Origin: Chryseobacterium sp. ON_d1
GTDB taxonomy: Bacteria > Bacteroidota > Bacteroidia > Flavobacteriales > Weeksellaceae
Direction of reading: 5' to 3'
DNA: 64,000 nucleotides
Assembly (NCBI RefSeq): GCF_006829085.1
Contig: NZ_BJTC01000010.1
Location: 1 to 64,000 of the forward strand
Every line of letters begins with the position of its first letter. The first letter of the stretch is position 1. The notes beneath the pieces are model-generated. The model worked only from the letters and a program-made list of their open reading frames with translations, made no database searches and had not been told where the DNA came from. Positions 26,533 to 33,569 of this stretch are shown one piece after another. The translations under genes and the position numbers were made by a program.

Positions 26533-29500
26533 ATGCATCGCTTTTTTATATTTTTATATTATCTGATTTCCAAAAATAAAATCCTTTCTGTACTGACAGC
26601 TCTGGGAATTGCTTTTTTATGCATTTTCTTTGCATCAAAGATCAATTTTGAGGAAGACATCAATCAGATTATCCCAAAAAATGAAAAATCCGATCTCACA
26701 GCAAAGGTTCTTAAACAGCTCAATTTTTCGGATAAGATCATTGTTATTATTGAGAACAGATCAGGTGAAGACAGCTTCCTGCTCTCTGAAACGGCAGATA
26801 CTTTCCTGAAAAAAATCGAACCTCTGCAAAAATACATTGGTTCCGTTCAGGGTAAAGTGAATGATAATGAGATTTCTGAAACCTTTGATTTTGTGAATCA
26901 AAACCTGCCACTATTCCTTAATGAGAGTGATTATAAGCAAATTGACGGAAAGCTTCAGAAAGACAGCATTGCCAGACAGGTAGAGAATAATTACATCTCT
27001 CTGGTTTCTCCGACAAGTCTTGTTACAAAAGAATTCATTAAAAAGGATCCTCTGGGACTTACTTTTTTAGGAATTAAAAAACTGAATGCCCTGAACATCA
27101 GTAAAGATTTCAAACTGGAAGACAGCTATATTGTAACCAAAGACGGCAAAAATCTCTTACTGTTCATTGATCCCAAAAACAAAAGCAATGATACAAAGGC
27201 AAACGAAGCATTTGTCGACCAGCTTAATTCTATTAAAGACAGCATCAATAAACAGTTCAGAGGAAAAACAGAAATCAGTTATTTCGGTTCCCCTGTCATT
27301 GCCGTGGCCAATGCCCAACAGATCAAAAAGGACATCCAGAATACGGTAGTCATTTCAATGACGGTTCTTTTAATTCTTTTGATTTATTATTTCCGGAATT
27401 TCTTTACACCCATCATAGTATTTCTGCCCACCGTATTTTCAGTACTGCTTGCTTTATTGGTCCTTTACTTTATTAAGGACAAAATTTCAGCCATTTCATT
27501 AAGTGTAGGTGCTATTCTGATTGGGATCACAATAGATTACGCCCTGCATATTCTTACGCATTACAAGCACAACAATAATATTGAAGAGCTTTACAAAGAG
27601 ATCACCCAGCCGATTATATTAAGCAGTGCAACGACTGCCGTTTCATTCTTATGCCTGGTCTTTGTACGTTCTGAAGCATTGAAGGACTTAGGACTTTTTG
27701 CCGCTATAACAGTAATTCTTTCTTCAATCACAGCATTGATTATCGTCCCCCAACTTTATAAACCAAAAGAAAAAGGAGAACACCTCAACACTAATTTTAT
27801 CGATAGGATCGGGTCTTATCCATACGAAAAAAACAAGCCTTTGATCATAGGCTGTTCCATTATTATCCTTGCCTGCCTGTTTGGATTCAGGCATGTAGGC
27901 TTCAATGAAGACATCGGCGATCTGAATTATATCCCAAAAGAATTAAAAATAAGTGAAGCAAAGCTGCAGAAACTTTCCGACATCACTTCAAAATCTATCT
28001 ATACCATTTCTTACGGAAATTCTGAAGAAGAGGCATTAACCAGAAATTCTGAACTAAGCCGTTTTCTTGAAAGCGAGAAAAAAGAAGGTAAGATTCTAAG
28101 CTATAATTCGATCGGAAGTATTGTACTTTCAGAAAAAGATCAGCAGAAAAAGCTTGATGAATGGAACCATTTCTGGGATGAACAAAAAAAGAATCACACT
28201 ATTTCAGAGCTGATCAGTAATGGAAATAAATTCGGATTCAACGGTTCTGCCTTTGATCATTTCAATGAAGCTTTGCACAAAAATTATACGGTCCTGAGTC
28301 TGAAAGACTATCAAAAAGTGAAAGCGCTTCAGATTTCAGAATTCATGAGCAACGAAAACGGCTTCTATACCGTTTCCAACGTCGTAAAAGTAGATGAAAA
28401 TAAGCGGGATATTTTCATCAAAGATATTGAGAAGAAACATGATGCCATTGCTATTGACCGCCAGCAGATGAATGAAAATTTCCTTGGTTTGCTGAAAAGA
28501 GACTTCAATACCTTAATCAATTATTCTCTTCTTGCGATCATTTTAACGATTATCGTTTTCTTCAGAAATTTTGAATTAACTGTTCTTACCATGTTCCCGA
28601 TCGTCTTAACAGGAGTTGTGACAGCCGGAATCCTCTATTTTCTGGGACTAGAACTGAATATTTTCAGCACAGTAGTGTGTACGTTGGTATTTGGGGTTGG
28701 AGATGATTTCAGCATTTTTCTTACCCAAGCCATGCAGAAGGAACATACTACAGGGAAAAACGAACTGCCTACCTATAGGATCTCCATTATTCTTGCCGTA
28801 TTCACGACTATCCTTTCTATTGGCTCCCTGATTTTTGCCAAGCATCCGGCTCTGCATTCTTTAGCTTTAGTAGCATTGATTGGAATGTTTTCAGTAATTA
28901 TTATCACCTCTACCTTATATCCTTTCTGGTTCAGACTCCTGATAACCAACAGGGCAAAAAAAGGACTTTCCCCCATCACGTTCAGAATGTTTATATGCGC
29001 AGTTTTCTCATTTTTGTATTATGGTGTGGGCGGGCTCCTGTTTTCTGCTTTCGGAAGTTTCTTTGTCAAAAACTCCAGCGGAAATATCCTGAATATTATC
29101 AAAATTATTTTAGCCCGATTTTTAACTTCTGTCCTTTATTCTAATCCTTTTGTAAAGAAGAAGGTCATTAAAAATCCGGCAGAAGATTTCAGTAAGCCTG
29201 CTGTAATCATTGCCAATCATACTTCCTTCCTGGATACGCTGGCTATTGCAATGGCCACCCATAAAATCATCTATCTTGTAAATGACTGGGTGTACCAGTC
29301 GCCTATTTTTGGAAAGCTGGTGAGAGCTCTTGGGTTTTATCCTGTTTCACAGGGAATTGAAAATGGGATGGAAAAGCTGAGAGAAAAAGTTGAACAAGGC
29401 TATTCACTGGTTGTTTTCCCAGAAGCTGAACGTTCTTATACCAATGATATCAAAAGATTTCATAAAGGAGCATTTTATCTGGCAGAACAGTTCGGACTGG

Positions 29501-30186
29501 ATATTCTTCCAATTTACATTCATGGAAATTCTGAGGTATTGCCGAAAGGTGATTTTATTATCTACGATGGAAGCATTACTGTAAAAGTAGGTGACAGAAT
29601 CAGTAAAGACAATGTGAGTTTCGGCAAAAATTATTCTGAGAGAACAAAAAAAATCAATGCTTATTTCAGAGAAGAATTCGCAAAACTGCGTGAAGAGATT
29701 GAGGATGAAAATTATTTTAAAAAGAAACTGTTCCTCAGCTACCTGTATAAAGACAGCGAAGTGGTAAAAGAAGTAAAAGAAGACTTCAACACCAACAAAT
29801 CGGTGTATTTTGAGCTCAACAAACATATCTCCAGCCAAGCCAATATTCTTCATATCGCTGATGATTTTGGACAAAAGGATGCATTGTTAACATTATATCA
29901 GGCAGGCAGAAGAGTCTTTTCTCTGATCAGAGATAACGAAAAAAGAGAAACAGCAGCACACAGCTATCTGATAAAGAGAAGAAAGATACATTATATAAAA
30001 GATCTTTCCGCGATAAATAAAAAGATTGATGTACTGCTTGTCTCTGATGAGCACTTTCCAATGAATGACCTGCATGAACTTCCCGAAACCATCATTTTTG
30101 TAAATATAAAAAACACCTTATTTGAAAGTGAAAATTATACATTAAAATGGAGCTCTGAGTCCATAAAAATATTTAAAACCAAATAA
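26533..30186 (+). CDS. MMPL transporter / lysophospholipid acyltransferase / methyltransferase-like fusion
   Basis: This is a 1217-residue, three-part protein. Residues ~1-820 form an RND/MMPL-type transporter with two sets of membrane helices and two large periplasmic loops, for example GAILIGITIDYALHI and LVFGVGDDFSIFLTQAM. Residues ~860-1050 are a PlsC-like acyltransferase with the HX4D motif NHTSFLD near 895 and VVFPEAERS. The last ~140 residues look like a Rossmann methyltransferase fragment (ILHIADDFGQKDALL) lacking the glycine-rich SAM loop. The gene opens the pigment operon, so transport of the lipid-like pigment or a precursor to the outer membrane and an acyl transfer are the likely jobs. 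Confidence 0.88.
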   Translation: MHRFFIFLYYLISKNKILSVLTALGIAFLCIFFASKINFEEDINQIIPKNEKSDLTAKVLKQLNFSDKIIVIIENRSGEDSFLLSETADTFLKKIEPLQKYIGSVQGKVNDNEISETFDFVNQNLPLFLNESDYKQIDGKLQKDSIARQVENNYISLVSPTSLVTKEFIKKDPLGLTFLGIKKLNALNISKDFKLEDSYIVTKDGKNLLLFIDPKNKSNDTKANEAFVDQLNSIKDSINKQFRGKTEISYFGSPVIAVANAQQIKKDIQNTVVISMTVLLILLIYYFRNFFTPIIVFLPTVFSVLLALLVLYFIKDKISAISLSVGAILIGITIDYALHILTHYKHNNNIEELYKEITQPIILSSATTAVSFLCLVFVRSEALKDLGLFAAITVILSSITALIIVPQLYKPKEKGEHLNTNFIDRIGSYPYEKNKPLIIGCSIIILACLFGFRHVGFNEDIGDLNYIPKELKISEAKLQKLSDITSKSIYTISYGNSEEEALTRNSELSRFLESEKKEGKILSYNSIGSIVLSEKDQQKKLDEWNHFWDEQKKNHTISELISNGNKFGFNGSAFDHFNEALHKNYTVLSLKDYQKVKALQISEFMSNENGFYTVSNVVKVDENKRDIFIKDIEKKHDAIAIDRQQMNENFLGLLKRDFNTLINYSLLAIILTIIVFFRNFELTVLTMFPIVLTGVVTAGILYFLGLELNIFSTVVCTLVFGVGDDFSIFLTQAMQKEHTTGKNELPTYRISIILAVFTTILSIGSLIFAKHPALHSLALVALIGMFSVIIITSTLYPFWFRLLITNRAKKGLSPITFRMFICAVFSFLYYGVGGLLFSAFGSFFVKNSSGNILNIIKIILARFLTSVLYSNPFVKKKVIKNPAEDFSKPAVIIANHTSFLDTLAIAMATHKIIYLVNDWVYQSPIFGKLVRALGFYPVSQGIENGMEKLREKVEQGYSLVVFPEAERSYTNDIKRFHKGAFYLAEQFGLDILPIYIHGNSEVLPKGDFIIYDGSITVKVGDRISKDNVSFGKNYSERTKKINAYFREEFAKLREEIEDENYFKKKLFLSYLYKDSEVVKEVKEDFNTNKSVYFELNKHISSQANILHIADDFGQKDALLTLYQAGRRVFSLIRDNEKRETAAHSYLIKRRKIHYIKDLSAINKKIDVLLVSDEHFPMNDLHELPETIIFVNIKNTLFESENYTLKWSSESIKIFKTK

Positions 30187-30201
30187 TAAATATGAAAAAC
30201 A

Positions 30202-30209
30202 TATTTTTG
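30202..30209 (+). promoter_or_regulatory. Possible internal promoter -7 element before darA
   Basis: TATTTTTG matches TAnnTTTG in the 42-base gap between the fusion gene and darA, 19 bases before the ATG. No -33 element is visible, so this is weak. Confidence 0.25.
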
Positions 30210-30228
30210 TAAACGCTAAAGAAAACTA

Positions 30229-31143
30229 ATGAAAAAAAATATACTTGTCATATATTATTCACAAACAGGCCAGCTCGAAGATATTGTGAAGAATATAGCT
30301 AAGCCTTTTGAAGCCCAGAAGGAGCAGTATGACGTTACTTATTACAATATTCAGCTAAAGGAGGATTTTCCGTTTCCGTGGCCAGGTGATGTTTTTTTCA
30401 ACACTTTTCCGGAATCTTATCTGCAGATTCCCAAAGAAATTCTTCCCCCGTCAGAAGAAATTCTGAACAAAAAATATGATCTTATTTTCTTTGGATATCA
30501 GGTATGGTATCTCACACCATCCATCCCTATTATTTCATTCTTAAAGAGTGACTATGCCGGACGCATCCTTAAAGATACTGCTGTAGTCACCATTTCCGGA
30601 ACCAGAAATATGTGGATGCTTTCCCAGGAAAAATTAAAAGTATACTTAAGAGATTTACAGGCGAAACTTGTCGGAAATATAGCACTGGTAGACAGACATG
30701 ACAATTATACCAGCGTGCTGACTATTCTCAGATGGCTTACTACAGGGCAAAAAGAAAAATCGGGAATGCTTCCGGCCGCAGGAGTTTCCGATGAAGAAAT
30801 TTCAGGTTCGGTAAAGTATGGCGAGATTATTGAAAGACATCTTCATAATAATGATCTGAATAATCTGCAGCCTGATCTTGTGAAAAACGGAGCTATTGAA
30901 ATCCGTGCGTTTTTGGTGCGGGTAGAAAAGGTTGGAAATAAAATTTTTACGGTATGGTCTAATCTGATTATCAAGAAAAAAGAGAAACGCCCATTGCTGA
31001 TAAAATTCTTTAAGGTATATTTGATGGCAGCGATATGGATTATCTCACCTGTCGTTTTGGTATTACACCTGCTTACAACCCCTATATTTTGGTTTAAAAG
31101 ACAAAAACAAAAAAGATATTTACAAGGAATTAATTTAAAATAG
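30229..31143 (+). CDS. darA: DarA, dialkylresorcinol-forming flavoprotein
   Basis: This 304-residue protein has an N-terminal flavodoxin-like domain (NILVIYYSQTGQLEDIV, the FMN phosphate loop) and a C-terminal hydrophobic helix (about residues 263-292) followed by a basic tail. It is the partner of DarB in dialkylresorcinol synthesis. In the published scheme for this family, DarB forms a cyclohexanedione from two acyl units and DarA oxidises it to the aromatic resorcinol. It is often labelled a condensing enzyme, but the sequence fits a flavin-dependent aromatase. It ends 1 base before darB starts. Confidence 0.88.
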   Translation: MKKNILVIYYSQTGQLEDIVKNIAKPFEAQKEQYDVTYYNIQLKEDFPFPWPGDVFFNTFPESYLQIPKEILPPSEEILNKKYDLIFFGYQVWYLTPSIPIISFLKSDYAGRILKDTAVVTISGTRNMWMLSQEKLKVYLRDLQAKLVGNIALVDRHDNYTSVLTILRWLTTGQKEKSGMLPAAGVSDEEISGSVKYGEIIERHLHNNDLNNLQPDLVKNGAIEIRAFLVRVEKVGNKIFTVWSNLIIKKKEKRPLLIKFFKVYLMAAIWIISPVVLVLHLLTTPIFWFKRQKQKRYLQGINLK

Positions 31144-31144
31144 A

Positions 31145-32284
31145 ATGTACGACGTATTTATAACAAAAGCATCAAAATACTTACCCAATGAGCCGGTAGC
31201 GAATGATGAAATGGAGACTTATCTTGGGCTTATCAATGATGCGCCATCTAAAGCAAAATCACTTATCCTAAGAAATAATAAAATCACAACAAGATACTAC
31301 GCTTTAGATAAAGAAGGAAACCCTACCCATTCCAATGCGCAGCTTACAGCAAAAGCAATAGAAGGTCTTTTTGATGAAAATTTCAAAAAGGAAGATATGA
31401 AACTGTTATCTGTAGGAACTACTTCACCAGACCAGATTCAGCCCTCTCATGCTTCTATGGTCCATGGTGAGCTGAATATCGGAAAATCTATTGAAATTAA
31501 TACTTCAACAGGTCTTTGTAACTCAGGAATGAATGCCCTTAATTACGGATTTCTTTCCGTAAAAGCCGGCGTGCAGGAAAATGCAGTGTGTGCAGGTTCT
31601 GAAAGAATGTCTGCATGGATGACAGCTGATAAATTCAACCATGAAGCTGAAAATTTAAAACTGCTGGAAGAAAGACCTATTATTGCTTTCAAAAGAGAGT
31701 TCCTGAGATGGATGCTTTCTGACGGAGCAGGAGCCTTCCTTCTGGAAAATAAACCGAGAGAAAACAGTACTTCTTTAAAAATAGAGTTCATTGATTTTTA
31801 TTCTTATGCTCACGAAATTGAAGCATGCATGTATGCAGGATGTGACAAGCAGGAAGACGGAAGTCTGAAATCATGGGCAGATTACCCTTCTGATGAATGG
31901 CTGAAACAATCTATTTTTGCCATCAAACAGGATACTAAAATCCTTGATAAATACATCCTTGTAAAAGGAGCGGAAAGTTTAAGGTCTTCTTTTGACAAAC
32001 ATAATCTGGATCCTGAAAAAATTGATCACGTACTGGCTCATATTTCTTCAGGGTATTTTAAAGATGGACTGAAAGAAGAATTTGCCAAAAAAGGAATGGA
32101 TTTCCCTGCAGAAAAATGGTTCTACAACCTTTCCGAAGTAGGAAACATCGGAGCCGGGTCTATTTTTATCGCTCTTGAAGAACTGATGAATTCGGGAAAA
32201 CTGAAAAAAGGAGAAAAAGTACTTCTTTGTGTCCCTGAAAGCGGAAGATTTGCCTATTCCTGTGCCTTATTAACAGTTTGCTAA
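31145..32284 (+). CDS. darB: DarB, KAS III-like ketosynthase for dialkylresorcinol
   Basis: This 379-residue thiolase-fold ketosynthase of the FabH type has Cys125 in NTSTGLCNSGMNALNYG, His in VLAHISSGYF and Asn in EVGNIGAGSIF, completing the Cys-His-Asn triad. DarB joins two beta-keto or acyl thioesters to an alkylated 1,3-cyclohexanedione, which DarA aromatises. This provides the dialkylresorcinol half of flexirubin. The stop overlaps the next start as TAATG. Confidence 0.92.
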   Translation: MYDVFITKASKYLPNEPVANDEMETYLGLINDAPSKAKSLILRNNKITTRYYALDKEGNPTHSNAQLTAKAIEGLFDENFKKEDMKLLSVGTTSPDQIQPSHASMVHGELNIGKSIEINTSTGLCNSGMNALNYGFLSVKAGVQENAVCAGSERMSAWMTADKFNHEAENLKLLEERPIIAFKREFLRWMLSDGAGAFLLENKPRENSTSLKIEFIDFYSYAHEIEACMYAGCDKQEDGSLKSWADYPSDEWLKQSIFAIKQDTKILDKYILVKGAESLRSSFDKHNLDPEKIDHVLAHISSGYFKDGLKEEFAKKGMDFPAEKWFYNLSEVGNIGAGSIFIALEELMNSGKLKKGEKVLLCVPESGRFAYSCALLTVC

Positions 32285-32715
32285 TGGAAACCAGACTGCC
32301 CACATCCGATACAGATTTTGTAGAAAGCCTAATTCCGCAAAGATATCCATTTGTGATGGTACACGAATTGACAGAATATTCTGAAAATCATCTTCTGTCA
32401 GGCTTTGAAATAAAAGCTGACAATCTTTTCATTCAGGATGGCCTGTTTCAGGCTTCAGGATTGATTGAACACCAGGCACAGAGTGTTGCACTGCACACAG
32501 GATATAAATATTATTTATTGGGAAGAGAAGCTCCTACAGGCTATATAGGCGCCATCAAATCTTTTGAAGCTGAAGTATTACCTAAAATAGGTGATCAGCT
32601 GACATCTGAAGTAACCATCCTCAACGAAGTAATGGGAGTGACCCTTGTAGATATCGTTACCAAACTGAACGGTGAAGTGATTGCAAAATCCCAAATGAAA
32701 ACTGCTGTAAAATAA
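32284..32715 (+). CDS. Hot-dog dehydratase-like protein (FabZ/FabA type), copy 1
   Basis: This 143-residue single hot-dog protein is related to 3-hydroxyacyl-ACP dehydratases: IPQRYPFVMVHEL near the N-terminus and LIEHQAQSVALHTGYK in the central helix. The FabZ His-Phe-Pro block is changed to PQRYPF, so catalytic competence is uncertain. The start is the ATG at 32284 that overlaps the darB stop; a TTG two codons earlier is possible. It is probably part of resorcinol or polyene chain processing. Confidence 0.82.
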   Translation: METRLPTSDTDFVESLIPQRYPFVMVHELTEYSENHLLSGFEIKADNLFIQDGLFQASGLIEHQAQSVALHTGYKYYLLGREAPTGYIGAIKSFEAEVLPKIGDQLTSEVTILNEVMGVTLVDIVTKLNGEVIAKSQMKTAVK

Positions 32716-32722
32716 ACAGGAA

Positions 32723-33166
32723 ATGGAAATAAAGGAAGATAATATCATTAATATACACAACTTTTTACCGCATCGCGAACCGATGCTTATGGCAGACTAT
32801 ATCCTGGAACTGACCAAGGAAAAAGTAGTAACTTCCTTTGAAATCAAAGAAGACAATATATTTGTTCACAATAATGAGTTCGCTGAGGCAGGATTAATTG
32901 AAAATCTTGCGCAAACCTGTTCATCTATCCTTGGACAAAGCTTCTTTGAAAATCCTGAAGCAGATACCAAAGTAATAGGCTTTATCACCAATATCAAGAA
33001 AATCGAAGTTTTTGCTCTTCCAAAAGTAAATGACAAGATCATTTCAAAAGCATCCCTGATTTCCCAGTTTGAAAACATCTGCCACATCTTCTGCGAAACC
33101 TTCAATAATGACGAATTATTGATCAGAGCGGAAATTAATCTTTTTATTCAGGAAGTAAAGTCGTAA
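32723..33166 (+). CDS. Hot-dog dehydratase-like protein (FabZ type), copy 2
   Basis: This 147-residue protein is homologous to the preceding gene. It has LPHREPMLMADYILEL, which keeps a His before the FabZ-like Pro-Met block, and LIENLAQTCSSILGQSFF as the central helix. It is preceded by a purine-rich AACAGGAA 6 bases before the ATG, one of the few Shine-Dalgarno-like sequences in the window. Last gene before a strong terminator. The two adjacent copies could form a heterodimer. Confidence 0.82.
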   Translation: MEIKEDNIINIHNFLPHREPMLMADYILELTKEKVVTSFEIKEDNIFVHNNEFAEAGLIENLAQTCSSILGQSFFENPEADTKVIGFITNIKKIEVFALPKVNDKIISKASLISQFENICHIFCETFNNDELLIRAEINLFIQEVKS

Positions 33167-33188
33167 AGACCCATTCAACATAAAATAG

Positions 33189-33217
33189 AAAAGCTGTACA
33201 AAACGTACAGCTTTTTT
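33189..33217 (+). terminator. Terminator of the darAB operon
   Basis: A perfect 11-bp stem (AAAAGCTGTAC / GTACAGCTTTT) with a 5-base loop runs into six T. It lies 22 bases after the stop of the last gene. Confidence 0.9.
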
Positions 33218-33517
33218 GTTGCTAACACTCCATATTATTCTGCAGTGGCTTTGTGAAGCTTTGTGCAATCCATTGGTAATTTTGTATTGAATTAAGTTTC
33301 AGTTAAAAGGCTGCTCCTATTGAACTGATTATAAAAACATTACAATAGAAACATCCATTTTTCGTTATATTCTACATTTATTACATTACAGCAAAACAAC
33401 TGATAACCAATTTACTACAAGTACAAAAACCTCATCATAACATGAATTATTTCACGTGAAACATTAGACAAATCCGTGGAACACCTATTATCAGAGAGAA
33501 GTATATTCAGACAACAA
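33218..33517. other. Intergenic region containing a parS-like palindrome
   Basis: A 300-base non-coding spacer between the darAB terminator and the terminator of the convergent M16 peptidase gene. Apart from the palindrome at 33448-33463 I see no gene or promoter. Confidence 0.6.
33448..33463. other. parS-like ParB-binding centromere site
   Basis: The sequence TATTTCACGTGAAACA matches the broadly conserved bacterial parS consensus TGTTTCACGTGAAACA at 15 of 16 positions, with the 12-bp palindromic core TTTCACGTGAAA intact. ParB/Spo0J binds such sites, loads with CTP, spreads, and organises origin segregation together with SMC. It lies in a gene-free spacer between two terminators, where a bound nucleoprotein complex would not interfere with a promoter. 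No parA or parB gene is in the window. A chance match this close is expected far less than once in a 64-kb window. Confidence 0.8.
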
Positions 33518-33545
33518 AAAAGTGAGACATTGCTGCCTCACTTTT
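33518..33545 (-). terminator. Terminator after the M16 peptidase gene
   Basis: A 9-bp stem (AAAAGTGAG / CTCACTTTT) with a 10-base loop has an A-run on the plus side that gives the U-run for minus-strand transcripts. It lies 24 bases after the stop at 33570. Confidence 0.8.
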
Positions 33546-33569
33546 AAAATTATTTTGTCTTTAAAAGAA

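Noticed and set aside
29404..29874. A 156-codon minus-strand frame inside the MMPL fusion gene
   Set aside because: Antisense to the acyltransferase domain, with no homology-like motifs; a shadow of low-GC codon use.
33218..33447. Possible small RNA or gene in the spacer beside the parS-like site
   Set aside because: No promoter-terminator pair and no reading frame with coding character; only the palindrome stands out.
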